A program made the translations under genes and the position numbers. This document shows, piece by piece, positions 9,829 through 18,150 of a stretch of DNA of 64,000 nucleotides (position 1 is the stretch's first letter; the number at the start of each line of letters is the position of its first letter). Where the stretch lies: assembly GCA_002347645.1 (NCBI GenBank), contig DDYF01000042.1:37191-101190 (forward strand), read 5' to 3'. The stretch is from Thermoleophilia bacterium UBA2241. Lineage in GTDB: Bacteria > Actinomycetota > Thermoleophilia > UBA2241. The notes below the pieces were generated by a model, which saw nothing but the letters and a program-made list of their open reading frames with translations, made no database searches and had not been told where the DNA came from.

Positions 9829-10332
9829 TCAGCCTTTCAGGAGGTCGCCCCCGCCCCATCGCCGCCACTCGGCCTTCATCTGCTTGCGTCTGTACCCCTC
9901 GTCGATCGTATACGCCGTCCATAGCATGATGTAGTCGCCACGATCGGCGAGGACGACCGCATAGCTGAAATCGGGCAGGGCGATGACGACGCGGCATTCG
10001 CCGCGGCGCCGATTGGCCCACGCCACGATCCGGTCCGTTCCCAGCGCGTCGATCATCGCCCGCGGCCAACGGATGCGCTCGCAGCGCCGCAAGTCGGGCA
10101 GGCGCTCGTCTTCGACGCGGCCCTCGGACACCAGATGCCAGAACGTGGCCTCGCGGCCCTTGATCAGGGGGTGGCGCTTCACCGCCCAGCGGCGCCCGGG
10201 AATCCGCGGCCGCGAGGCGATGAAGTCGGCGCGGAACCCCAGGTAGACCTCCTCGACGTATCGTTCCCAGTCGCCACCATAGTCGTCGAGCTCAATCAAG
10301 CTCGGCAACCAAGCATCGCCCGCCGAGCTCAC
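9829..10332 (-). CDS. Small conserved protein coupled to DUF3800; possible BECR-fold RNase
   Basis: The GTG at 10332 overlaps the stop of the DUF3800 gene as GTGA and gives 167 residues; a longer upstream frame is only a shadow. The protein has a compact alpha/beta pattern ending in CRVVIALPDFSYAVVLADRG, then LLWTAYTIDEGYRRKQM. Conserved-looking RW, H, ER and WTAY positions resemble small RelE/barnase-like RNase folds. I do not recognise it as a named family, and the RNase idea is inference only. Translational coupling implies a joint role with DUF3800, possibly as an effector or toxin of a defence pair. Confidence 0.75.
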   Translation of the reverse strand: MSSAGDAWLPSLIELDDYGGDWERYVEEVYLGFRADFIASRPRIPGRRWAVKRHPLIKGREATFWHLVSEGRVEDERLPDLRRCERIRWPRAMIDALGTDRIVAWANRRRGECRVVIALPDFSYAVVLADRGDYIMLWTAYTIDEGYRRKQMKAEWRRWGGGDLLKG

Positions 10333-11030
10333 GGGCGTGTTGCCGCCCACCGCAGCAGGTTGAACTTGGTGGCATCGAGCGAAGTCGTCGCCGTCAGCGA
10401 GCACTGGCACCCGTCACGCAACTGCTGCACAAGCGCGATCTTCGCCTCGCTGGTCTGCAGCCCGCGGGCCGCATAGGCCACCGCGCCGGCGAGCATGTCG
10501 GCGAGCTGGATCTGCTCCACCTCGTGCGAGCGAACGGGCTGAACACGCCGGATGACGCGGCAATCGAAGTCGTGTGCGGCATTGCAGAGCACCTCGTGCA
10601 GCTTGGCGGCTCGCTGACCAGACAGCGAGTCCTTGATGTCGAGGTACACCGCATACGAGTCGCCGGGGCGAATCAGCTTCTGCAGAAGCGTGAAGTACAT
10701 CTTGTAGTACCAGGTGTCGTGGTCCTGCCCGAACGCGTCGTGTCTCAACAGCCGCTTGTCGGGAACCAGGACACCACGGAACCGAAACGCGGGCTCGTCA
10801 AGGAAGTAGGCGACGACGTCGCGGTAGAAGTCGGCCTTGGCCGGCGACACCTTCTTCCACTTGACCTCGAAAGCGCCGCCGAGGCCGTGACCGGTCTTGA
10901 TGCCACGCAGATCGGCCGCGACGCGACGAGCCTGGCCAGCAGGACACGTCAACGCCCCGAGCACCATCACGGACTGATGGTCGTGCTCGATGTGACAGCT
11001 CTCGTCACAGTAGACGTTGAACTCGGTCAT
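10329..11030 (-). CDS. DUF3800-domain protein
   Basis: The 233-residue product opens with the DUF3800 hallmark YCDESC (residues 7-12), then has a basic middle part with KWKKVS and an acidic YAVYLDIKD block. Near the C-terminus is the conserved IQLADMLAGAVAYA. DUF3800 proteins have predicted RNase H-like folds with acidic metal ligands and are common in phage-defence islands, but their biochemistry is unclear. It is the first gene of a coupled pair (GTGA overlap downstream) and follows the decayed nuclease copy. Confidence 0.88.
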   Translation of the reverse strand: MTEFNVYCDESCHIEHDHQSVMVLGALTCPAGQARRVAADLRGIKTGHGLGGAFEVKWKKVSPAKADFYRDVVAYFLDEPAFRFRGVLVPDKRLLRHDAFGQDHDTWYYKMYFTLLQKLIRPGDSYAVYLDIKDSLSGQRAAKLHEVLCNAAHDFDCRVIRRVQPVRSHEVEQIQLADMLAGAVAYAARGLQTSEAKIALVQQLRDGCQCSLTATTSLDATKFNLLRWAATRP

Positions 11031-11142
11031 GGCCGAATCGCCTCACAGGCTCGTGGACCCTTCGATGATACTCGGGGTCTGCTGCAGGCGGGAGAGTGAC
11101 AATTCGCGCGAACCGAACAGCCGCAGCGCTCGGCACAAGCCG

Positions 11143-11430
11143 TCAGGTCACCACCGCGTGGAGCGACGTGGAATCGGCACGGTCGTGGCTGAGCAGCCGC
11201 TTGAGGACGTTGTCGCCCTCGCCGATGCAAGCCAGCGCCCGCGACGGGTCGTCGGGGTCGGGTCTGACGAGCCATCAGACGCCGGTGCGCCGGACCTCCC
11301 CGCTCTTGCTGAGCTGGTCGAGCTGGGAGCGCGGCGCAACCAGCAGCTTGCCGGTCCAGTTGCCGATTTCGGCGAGGAGGGTGCCGGTGGGCTCGCGGCT
11401 GGGAAAGATGCGGTTAGCTGCACCGTTCAT
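11143..11430 (-). pseudogene. Decayed GIY-YIG nuclease gene (right copy) with in-frame stop
   Basis: From ATG 11430, which overlaps the preceding stop as ATGA, the frame reads REPTGTLLAEIGNWTGKLLV, then APRSQLDQLSKSGEVRRTGV. It meets TGA at 11275-11277, codon 52, where the family has the Tyr of its GVYFL motif. The same frame continues WLVRPDPDDPSRALACIGEG and DNVLKRLLSHDR, then stops after HAVV. This is the expected order of a GIY-YIG nuclease. The nonsense codon and missing C-terminus make it non-functional unless read-through occurs. Confidence 0.72.
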
Positions 11431-11693
11431 TCAGACGAGTCGGATGGCGTGGCACCCGCCGTGGCGACCGGCTCACCAGCGGACGTGGTCGGTGCGGGAG
11501 AAGCGGGAGATTCCGCGGGTAGCGCCGGAGACTCAGCGGGCACCGGAGACTCAGCTGGCGGCGAAGACGGCCGAAGCATCGACCACGGCAGAGCGTGCTC
11601 TTCCACTAGGGTTGGCCCGGCGTTCGGCTTGGAGCTTGGTGGCGGAGTTGGCTGGGCCGTGTTCTCGTGCTGCGCCTCGTCGCTGCCGTTCAT
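11427..11693 (-). CDS. Small proline/alanine/serine-rich protein of unknown function
   Basis: ATG 11693 is preceded by AGGAG and lies 8 bases after the stop of the membrane-protein gene. The 88-residue product has no clear fold. It begins MNGSDEAQHENTAQPTPPPS and ends in repeated PAESP units (PAESPVPAESPALPAESPAS). Such sequences are typically disordered linkers or tethers. It overlaps the right GIY-YIG remnant by ATGA, so the frame was once part of a coupled string of island genes. It could also be decaying sequence. Confidence 0.55.
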   Translation of the reverse strand: MNGSDEAQHENTAQPTPPPSSKPNAGPTLVEEHALPWSMLRPSSPPAESPVPAESPALPAESPASPAPTTSAGEPVATAGATPSDSSE

Positions 11694-11701
11694 GACATCT
11701 C

Positions 11702-12091
11702 CTATCCTTGCGCGAGATTGACGAATCCGAAGGCGGTGACGAGTGCCATCCCAGCGACGAGCAGGCAGATGGCAGCCGCCGTCATCTTCCTCGTCACCTT
11801 CTCGTGCTTGCCTTCTAGCTCCCACTTGCCCGCATCGGCCATGCGGCCGGACTCGATGTTCCTCCACCGGACCCAAGCGATGAGAGACACGGACGCGATG
11901 AGCGACAACCAACCGAACCCAAGTAGAGCCAGCGTCCATCTTGCCGGACTTGGAGCGATGCGGTCGATGAAGACGAGCGTTCCGCCGAGGAACGAGGTCG
12001 CGAGCGTCAGAATCAGCCCGTAGAACCCCGCCGCCTCTTGTGCAATCGTCGCGAAGACCAGCTCCTGACGTCGCGTGATGTCGTCGTTCAT
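11702..12091 (-). CDS. Small three-helix membrane protein
   Basis: The 129-residue product has three predicted transmembrane segments: about residues 23-42, 51-72 and 105-125. A charged cytoplasmic loop (WRNIESGRMADAGKWELEGKHEKV) lies between the last two. ATG 12091 follows AGGAGG at the end of hsdS, so it is co-transcribed with hsdM-hsdS. I do not recognise the family. Small membrane proteins in restriction loci are sometimes abortive-infection effectors, which is only a possibility here. Confidence 0.75.
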   Translation of the reverse strand: MNDDITRRQELVFATIAQEAAGFYGLILTLATSFLGGTLVFIDRIAPSPARWTLALLGFGWLSLIASVSLIAWVRWRNIESGRMADAGKWELEGKHEKVTRKMTAAAICLLVAGMALVTAFGFVNLAQG

Positions 12092-12093
12092 GC

Positions 12094-13392
12094 CTAGGCC
12101 TCCTCGCTCCCTTCACGCGCAGCATCTTCTGTACCAAGCAGCGTGGGCAGCAGCGCGTCACGGGTTGCTGCAAGCAGATGCGATTCGATATCCGCGGCCA
12201 GTCGCTTCGCGAACACCGGCGCCATCACGGTGTCAGCGGCCGCGATGACGTTACCTGTGGGAACCACGACCATGGCCTCTGAAAGATGGCCACGCTTGAT
12301 ATGGCCCATGGTTGTGGCTTTGTCTGCGGCGATCTCGCGAAAGGTGGCGAGGTGCTCTTGGATCCAGTGAAAGACGAACCACTTCGGATAGTCCCGAGAA
12401 GTCACCTTGAACAGATGCTGATTGAGCGCTCCTCTGCCTCCGCTCCAGATGACGCACTGCAGTGACCCGGACCAAGAGAAGAGCACGTCGCCATTGCTCA
12501 CAACGTATTCAGCCGGCAGATTGCCACTCGCTTTGCCCGAGCCATCGGCAACCCCGCGTGTCAGTTCAGCGCCCTTGATGGCCGGAAGGTCACCGCTACC
12601 GGTGGGCGGGTACTTCTGCAGCGCCAAGCCGTTCAGGAAGTCGGCGACTTGATCCAGAGGCTTGGTCTGCCAGCCTCCCGGAATCGAGCCAATCGGCGAT
12701 CCTCCGAACGAGTCCGGGAAGAGGGCGGCGAGGGAGGGCGGTAGCCCGAGCTCGCCGCCCGTCTTGCCCTCCATCTTCATGCGCACGGGGTCGAAGTCGA
12801 CGAACCACGACTTGAAGATGGCGCGGGCAATCGACTCGAGGGTGCGGTTCACCCGTCGGTTCAGCTCAATTCTGTCGTCCAAAGCGCCGAGGATGCCAGC
12901 TATGGCGCATTGGGTCGTCCTATCCGGAAGCCTGAACTTGAACCCCAGAAGGCGTTCCCGTGACAAGTTCATGATCGCGGTACCTACCGCGTAGGTCTCA
13001 ATGCGCGTCCGGAAGAGTGGGGATTGCAGAACGTAGCCCAGGAACTCTGGATGAATGTCCCTGGAATCAGGGCGAATCACCCCACAGAAAGCGCCGGCAC
13101 AGCCCCGCCAGTCCCGTCGGAGCTGCGCGAGTCGTCCCACTGCCTGACGACTGCCGCTGGACATGGCGATGACCACGTCGAAACGGCGTAGCATTTGTTC
13201 ATCACGGACCAAAGACGATGGCACGTACAAGACGTCCATCAGCTCAAGCGCTCCCTTGCCGATATTCGTCGCTCGCAACAGTGGCACTCCGCCGTCACGA
13301 GGTCCCAGAAGATCCGGCGGGCGATACGAAACCCCGCGAACGAGTTGCGCAACGTCGCCAAGGGCGACCTCTGGCCAGTCGCTACAGCTCAT
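12094..13392 (-). CDS. hsdS: Type I restriction-modification specificity subunit S
   Basis: The 432-residue HsdS shows the two-half architecture: a first target-recognition domain ([20 protein letters not shown] onward), a conserved spacer helix ([20 protein letters not shown]), a second domain starting [20 protein letters not shown], and a final coiled helix ([18 protein letters not shown]). It sets the DNA sequence recognised by the methylase and nuclease. It overlaps hsdM by 11 bases. No second hsdS or shufflon repeat is seen, so there is no sign of phase-variable specificity. Confidence 0.95.
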   Translation of the reverse strand: MSCSDWPEVALGDVAQLVRGVSYRPPDLLGPRDGGVPLLRATNIGKGALELMDVLYVPSSLVRDEQMLRRFDVVIAMSSGSRQAVGRLAQLRRDWRGCAGAFCGVIRPDSRDIHPEFLGYVLQSPLFRTRIETYAVGTAIMNLSRERLLGFKFRLPDRTTQCAIAGILGALDDRIELNRRVNRTLESIARAIFKSWFVDFDPVRMKMEGKTGGELGLPPSLAALFPDSFGGSPIGSIPGGWQTKPLDQVADFLNGLALQKYPPTGSGDLPAIKGAELTRGVADGSGKASGNLPAEYVVSNGDVLFSWSGSLQCVIWSGGRGALNQHLFKVTSRDYPKWFVFHWIQEHLATFREIAADKATTMGHIKRGHLSEAMVVVPTGNVIAAADTVMAPVFAKRLAADIESHLLAATRDALLPTLLGTEDAAREGSEEA

Positions 13393-15028
13393 ACCCTAGC
13401 GCCGCAAGGTTCGCCTTGATCTCTTCCTCCAACCGCCGCCCCTCCGCAATCTGCTGGGCAAGCTCTGCCGTCAGGCGTTTCATCTTCTCATCGAAGGGCT
13501 CGCCGTCATCGTCGCTGGCGGCGGCGCCGACGTAACGACCCGGCGTGAGCACGTAGCCGTGCTCGGCGATCAGGTCGGTGGTGGCGCCCTTACAGAAGCC
13601 GGGCACGTCGGCGTAGTCGGACGTGCCTGACTCCCCGCGCCAGGCGTGGTAGGTGCCGGCGATGCGCGCGATGTCATCGTCGATCAGCTCCTTGTGCGTG
13701 CGGTCGACGAGCGCGCCCATCTGGCGCGCGTCGATGAACAGCGTCTCGCGGCGGCGGTCGCGACAGACGCCACCGCTCCCCGGTCCGTCGCTCTTGTCGC
13801 GCGCCAGGAACCACAGACACACGGGGATCTGCGTCGTGTAGAAGAGCTGGCCGGGCAGGGCGATCATGCAGTCGACGAGGTCGGCCTCGACGAGCTGCTT
13901 GCGGATCTCCCCCTCCCCGCTCTGCTGCGAGCTCATCGAGCCGTTGGCGAGCACGAAGCCGGCCACGCCCTGCGGCGCCAGGTGGTGCACCATGTGCTGC
14001 ACCCAGGCGAAGTTGGCGTTACCCGGCGGCGGCGCCCCGTACTTCCAGCGCACGTCGTCGCGCAGGCGGTCCCCTCCCCAGTCGCTCACGTTGAACGGCG
14101 GGTTGGCGAGGATGAAGTCGGCCTTGAGGTCCTTGTGCTGGTCGGCGTGGAAGCTGTCAGCGTGGTGCGGCCCGAGGTCGCCCTCGAGCCCGCGGATGGC
14201 GAGGTTCATCTTGGCCAGGCGCCAAGTGGTGGGGTTGCTCTCCTGCCCGTAGATGGCGATGTCGCCCTTGCGCCCGCCGTGCTCCTCGACGAAGCGCTCA
14301 CTCTGCACGAACATGCCACCCGAGCCGCAGCAGGGGTCGTACACGCGACCCTTGAACGGCTCGAGCATCTCGACCAGCAGCCTGACCACACACCGCGCCG
14401 TGTAGAACTCGCCGCCGCCCTTGCCCTCGGCGCTGGCGAAGCGGCCGAGGAAGTACTCGTAGACGCGGCCGAGCAGGTCCTTGGACCGGCTCTCGGCGTC
14501 GCCCATGGCGATGGTGCCGATGAGGTCGATGAGCTCTCCGAGACGCTGCTTGTCGAGCGCCGGGCGCGCGTAGTCCTTGCTCAGGACGCCCTTGAGCTGC
14601 GGGTTCTCGCGCTCGATCGCGACCATGGCGTCATCGATGAGCTTGCCGATCTCAGGCTGCTTGGCGTTCGCCTGCAGGTGACTCCAGCGCGCCTCGCGCG
14701 GCACCCAGAAGATGTTGTCGGCGAGGTACTCGTCGCGGTCCTCGGGGTCGATGCCGCAGGCCCAGGACTCGCGCAGCTTGTCGGGATCGTCGCCGCGAGC
14801 GGCGGCCTGCTCGGCCGCGCGCTGCCATTCAGCTTCGGCCTCGGCCGTGAGCGCGGCGTGGCGCTCCTCGAAGGCGTCCGAGATGTATTTCAGAAAGATG
14901 AGGCCGAGCGCCACGTGCTTGTACTCGGCCGGGTCCATGTGGCCGCGCATCTTGTCGGCAGCCGCCCAGAGCTTCTGCTCGAAGCCGAGCGGCTCGCCAT
15001 TGGCTTTCTTCGCGCGCTTCGTCGCCAA
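13382..15028 (-). CDS. hsdM: Type I restriction-modification DNA methyltransferase subunit M
   Basis: A TTG at 15028, six bases after GGGAGGG, gives 548 residues; the longer frame to 15184 runs through the divergent promoter region. The N-terminal HsdM helical domain (about 12-150) precedes the N6-adenine methyltransferase core. SAM motif I is [10 protein letters not shown] at 231-240 and the catalytic NPPF is at 309-312. M with S methylates adenine to protect host DNA and forms the core of the restriction complex. It is the first gene of the island's main transcript. Confidence 0.95.
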   Translation of the reverse strand: MATKRAKKANGEPLGFEQKLWAAADKMRGHMDPAEYKHVALGLIFLKYISDAFEERHAALTAEAEAEWQRAAEQAAARGDDPDKLRESWACGIDPEDRDEYLADNIFWVPREARWSHLQANAKQPEIGKLIDDAMVAIERENPQLKGVLSKDYARPALDKQRLGELIDLIGTIAMGDAESRSKDLLGRVYEYFLGRFASAEGKGGGEFYTARCVVRLLVEMLEPFKGRVYDPCCGSGGMFVQSERFVEEHGGRKGDIAIYGQESNPTTWRLAKMNLAIRGLEGDLGPHHADSFHADQHKDLKADFILANPPFNVSDWGGDRLRDDVRWKYGAPPPGNANFAWVQHMVHHLAPQGVAGFVLANGSMSSQQSGEGEIRKQLVEADLVDCMIALPGQLFYTTQIPVCLWFLARDKSDGPGSGGVCRDRRRETLFIDARQMGALVDRTHKELIDDDIARIAGTYHAWRGESGTSDYADVPGFCKGATTDLIAEHGYVLTPGRYVGAAASDDDGEPFDEKMKRLTAELAQQIAEGRRLEEEIKANLAALGYEL

Positions 15029-15078
15029 CGCCCCCTCCCGACGTCGAGGGACGGCGGCTGGGCGGCCGCCGTCGCCCC

Positions 15079-15084
15079 ATTCTA
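15079..15084 (-). promoter_or_regulatory. -10-like box for hsdM
   Basis: TAGAAT on the minus strand would start transcription about 44 bases before the hsdM TTG. No convincing -35 is seen, so this is a weak call made from position and base composition. Confidence 0.35.
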
Positions 15085-15111
15085 GCGACTGGCGCGACGG
15101 AATCCCCGCGG

Positions 15112-15117
15112 TAGGAT
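15112..15117 (+). promoter_or_regulatory. -10-like box for the pRiA4b ORF-3-like gene
   Basis: GGTAGGAT on the plus strand resembles the GGTAGSAT boxes seen at several other genes in this window. It places a start site about 25 bases before the gene. The -35 is poor. Confidence 0.4.
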
Positions 15118-15146
15118 GGCACGACCGAAGACCGGGGAGGTTAGCT

Positions 15147-15737
15147 GTGGGACACATGAGCCGCGAGATCGTCACGCTCACCATCTCGCTTGACGACGTC
15201 GAGCCGCGCGTCTGGCGACGGCTCGAGGTGCCCGCGGACTACGGCTTCGACCGCCTTCACCCGGCACTCAACGTCGCCATGGGCTGGCTTGACCTCCACC
15301 TGCACGAGTTCGAGGTCGCGGGCAAGCGGTACGGCGACGGCGTGGACATGTCCGCCGAAGCCGACGCGACACTCGCCGAGCAGGACCTCGTCATCGGCGA
15401 GGTGGCCCGCTCTGGCGACCGCCACTTCGCCTACTGGTACGACTTCGGCGACGACTGGTGGCACACCGTAGAGATCGAGGACATCGGCCCGGCGCAGAAG
15501 GGCGTCTTCTACCCGCGCTGCACGGGCGGCGCCGGCACATGCCCTCCGGAGGACTGCGGCGGCCCGCCCGGCTTCGAGGGATTCAAGGAGGCCATGGCCG
15601 ACCCTGACCATCCCGAGCACGCCGAGCTCGCGGAGTGGTACGGCGACGTGTTCGACCCGGCCGCGTTCAGCGTCGAGAAGACTTCGGCGCTTCTGCGGCA
15701 GCTGGCGACCGGCGAGGTACCCACAAACTGGGAGTGA
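15147..15737 (+). CDS. Plasmid pRiA4b ORF-3-like family protein
   Basis: GTG at 15147 lies six bases after GGGGAGG; an ATG at 15156 is the alternative. The 196-residue product has the family's hallmarks: [20 protein letters not shown], then LHEFEV, then [18 protein letters not shown], and the Cys/Gly/Pro-rich [15 protein letters not shown] motif. This family is common on plasmids and mobile elements and its function is unknown; the cysteines may bind metal. It is divergent from hsdM and marks the outer edge of the defence island. Confidence 0.9.
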   Translation: MGHMSREIVTLTISLDDVEPRVWRRLEVPADYGFDRLHPALNVAMGWLDLHLHEFEVAGKRYGDGVDMSAEADATLAEQDLVIGEVARSGDRHFAYWYDFGDDWWHTVEIEDIGPAQKGVFYPRCTGGAGTCPPEDCGGPPGFEGFKEAMADPDHPEHAELAEWYGDVFDPAAFSVEKTSALLRQLATGEVPTNWE

Positions 15738-15908
15738 AGTCCAAGGCGGGCGCGGGTGCGACAATGGGGCGCGCATCCTCTGGCCGCGAAGGCCGCCGCG
15801 CGGCAGGCCTGTGCCCCTGTCGCCTGCACTTTGCTCGGTCAGTCACCCGCGCCCGCCGCTGCCTCTGCCACATGACGGCCAGAGGGTCCAGCGCCCTGTC
15901 CGCTCTGG

Positions 15909-15914
15909 TACACT
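15909..15914 (+). promoter_or_regulatory. -10-like box upstream of the MoxR/VWA pair
   Basis: TACACT lies about 68 bases before the MoxR ATG. A -35 match is lacking. The rest of 15738-15981 shows no gene or clear structure. Confidence 0.3.
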
Positions 15915-15981
15915 GCCGCGGGCGCCGCGCGCGCAGCCGCCCGGCGCCCCCACCGCCAGTCAGCGACCGAAAGCGCACGCC

Positions 15982-16875
15982 ATGAGCCAGCCGAGCCAGC
16001 CGTCCGATCCCTCCCCCGCCTCGCCCGCGACCTCCGCGCCGCTTTCTCCGGCTTCCCTCGTCTACGCCGGCACCGGCGACTACATCGCCGCGCCCGAGCT
16101 CATGCAGACGGTCAACGTCGCCGTCCAGCTCAGCCGGCCGCTGCTCATCAAGGGCGAGCCGGGCACAGGCAAGACGATGCTCGCCCTGAGCATCGCGCAG
16201 GGGCTGCAGGTGCCGCTCATCACCTGGAGCATCAAGTCGACGACCAAGGCGCAGGACGGGCTCTACGTCTACGACACCGTCCAGCGCCTCTACGACGGCC
16301 AGTTCGGCGAGGGCGACGTCGCCGACATCGCGCGCTACATCAAGCTGGGCAAGCTCGGCGAGGCGTTCGCCAGTCCCGAGCGCGTCGTCCTCCTCATCGA
16401 CGAGATCGACAAGGCCGACCTCGAGTTCCCCAACGACCTGCTCTGGGAGCTCGACCGCATGGAGTTCTACATCCCGGAGACGCACGAGAACGTGGCCGCG
16501 GTGCACCGGCCGATCGTGCTCATCACGTCGAACGCCGAGAAGGAGCTGCCCGACGCCTTCCTGCGGCGCTGCGTCTTCCACTTCATCGAGTTCCCGGGCG
16601 AGGCGATGATGGAGCGCATCGTGCGCGTGCACGTGCCCGACCTCGACCGCACGCTGCTCGACATGGCGATCGAGGCCTTCTACTGGGTGCGCGAGATCTC
16701 GGGCCTGCAGAAGCGGCCCTCGACCAGTGAGCTCATCGACTGGGTGCAGGTACTGGCCGGCGGCGGCGTGCCTCCCAAGGAGATCCGCCGCCGCCTGCCG
16801 TTCATGGGCGTCCTTCTCAAGAAGGACCGCGACGTCGAGCTGGCGGTCAAGGCGCTGGAGCGGAACCGCCGCTAG
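15982..16875 (+). CDS. MoxR-family AAA+ ATPase
   Basis: ATG 15982 begins a 297-residue product after a Pro/Ser-rich leader. Walker A GEPGTGKT is near residues 55-62. Walker B LLIDEID and sensor VLITSNAEKELPDAFLRRC identify the AAA+ fold of the MoxR group used with CoxE-like VWA proteins. It probably uses ATP hydrolysis to insert metal or activate a partner enzyme, as in CO-dehydrogenase-type maturation, but no such enzyme is nearby. It is followed two bases later by the VWA partner. Confidence 0.9.
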   Translation: MSQPSQPSDPSPASPATSAPLSPASLVYAGTGDYIAAPELMQTVNVAVQLSRPLLIKGEPGTGKTMLALSIAQGLQVPLITWSIKSTTKAQDGLYVYDTVQRLYDGQFGEGDVADIARYIKLGKLGEAFASPERVVLLIDEIDKADLEFPNDLLWELDRMEFYIPETHENVAAVHRPIVLITSNAEKELPDAFLRRCVFHFIEFPGEAMMERIVRVHVPDLDRTLLDMAIEAFYWVREISGLQKRPSTSELIDWVQVLAGGGVPPKEIRRRLPFMGVLLKKDRDVELAVKALERNRR

Positions 16876-16877
16876 CG

Positions 16878-18086
16878 GTGTTCACCCGCTTCTTCTTCCT
16901 GCTGCGCGCCTACGGCGTGCCGGTGACCGTCACCGAGTGGCTCGCCCTGATGCGCGCCCTCGCCGCCGGCCTTGCCCTGAACGACCTCGACCGCTTCTAC
17001 AGCCTGGCGCGGGCCGTCCTCGTCAAGTCGGAGGCGTTCTTCGACCAGTACGACCAGGCCTTCCTCGCCGCTTTCGGGGGCATCGAGACGCCGGCCGAGA
17101 TCGCCGACGAGGTCTGGGAGTGGTTCAAGGACCCCCTGGCCTTTCCCGGCCTCACCGAGGAGGAGCGGCGGCGCCTCGTGGAGGCGCTCGGCGAGGTCGA
17201 CCTCGACGAGCTGCGGCGCCTGTTCGAGGAGCGCCTCGCCGAGCAGACCGAGGCCCACCACGGCGGCAGCCGCTGGGTCGGCACCGGCGGCACCTCGCCG
17301 TTCGGCCACGGCGGGGTGCATCCGGGCGGCATCCGCGTCGGCGGCCGCAGCCGCAGCCGCACGGCCGTCAAGGTCGCCGCCGAGCGCCGTTACCGTGGCT
17401 ACCGCACCGACGTCGAGGTCGGCACGCGCCAGTTCGAGCTCGCCCTGCGCCGCCTGCGCCAGCTCTCGTCGCGCAACGAGAGTCTCCCCGACGAGCTCGA
17501 CCTCGACGAGACCATCGAGGAGACCGCCGACAACGCCGGCCGGCTCAGCCTCGTGTGGCGCAAGAGCCGCAAGAACGCCGTCAAGGTGCTGCTGCTCATG
17601 GACGTGGGCGGCTCGATGGACAGGTATGCGACGCTGTGCAGCAACCTGTTCACGGCCGCGAACCGCTCGACGCACTTCAAGGACCTGCGCTTCTCCTACT
17701 TCCACAATTGCGTGTACGACTGGCTCTACACCGACGCGCGCCTGGTCAACCGGTCGGCGGTCGCGACGAACCACGTCCTGCACGAGCTCCCCGCCGACTA
17801 CAAGCTCATCCTCGTCGGCGACGCGGCCATGGCGCACAGCGAGCTCGTGTCGCGCTACGGCATCATCTGGTGGGGCGAGATGAACGAGGAACCCGGCATC
17901 GAGTGGCTGCGCCGCCTGCGCCGCCACTTCGACCACTCGGTCTGGCTCAACACGATCCCGGCCGACGAGTGGGACCGGGCCTACGGCGCGGGCACCATCC
18001 GCCTCGTGCGCGATGTCTTCCCCATGTACGAATTGACGGTCGACGGTCTCACGGCAGCCGTGAAGAAGCTCATGGTGCGGTACTGA
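16878..18086 (+). CDS. CoxE-like VWA-domain protein
   Basis: GTG 16878 starts two bases after the MoxR stop. The 402-residue protein has an N-terminal helical region, then a Gly/Ser-rich spacer (GGTSPFGHGGVHPGGIRVGG). The C-terminal VWA_CoxE domain begins NAVKVLLLMDVGGSMDRYA. Its MIDAS reads DxGxS rather than DxSxS, which is typical of the CoxE subgroup. The ending WLNTIPADEWDRAYG and the F-PMYELTVDGL tail are also characteristic. It forms a functional pair with the ATPase. Confidence 0.9.
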   Translation: MFTRFFFLLRAYGVPVTVTEWLALMRALAAGLALNDLDRFYSLARAVLVKSEAFFDQYDQAFLAAFGGIETPAEIADEVWEWFKDPLAFPGLTEEERRRLVEALGEVDLDELRRLFEERLAEQTEAHHGGSRWVGTGGTSPFGHGGVHPGGIRVGGRSRSRTAVKVAAERRYRGYRTDVEVGTRQFELALRRLRQLSSRNESLPDELDLDETIEETADNAGRLSLVWRKSRKNAVKVLLLMDVGGSMDRYATLCSNLFTAANRSTHFKDLRFSYFHNCVYDWLYTDARLVNRSAVATNHVLHELPADYKLILVGDAAMAHSELVSRYGIIWWGEMNEEPGIEWLRRLRRHFDHSVWLNTIPADEWDRAYGAGTIRLVRDVFPMYELTVDGLTAAVKKLMVRY

Positions 18087-18120
18087 GCGGGACGCGGATG
18101 CCCGGGCCCGTCGCTGCCTG

Positions 18121-18126
18121 TAGGAT
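18121..18126 (+). promoter_or_regulatory. -10-like box for the M42 peptidase gene
   Basis: TGTAGGAT just after the VWA gene would start transcription about 18 bases before the M42 ATG. It belongs to the repeated TAGSAT-type boxes of this window. A clear -35 is absent. Confidence 0.4.
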
Positions 18127-18150
18127 TCGACGGACGTCCAAGGAGGAGTG

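Noticed and set aside
11148..11423. 91-codon open frame overlapping the right nuclease remnant
   Set aside because: It is in a different frame with Ser/Arg-rich shadow composition. The family match is in the interrupted frame instead.
12094..13392. Phase-variable hsdS
   Set aside because: There is one hsdS only, with no inverted repeats, partial hsdS copies or recombinase nearby.
4548..15737. Prophage or integrative element
   Set aside because: No integrase, transposase, phage structural genes or tRNA-derived attachment repeat is visible. Island status rests on gene content only.
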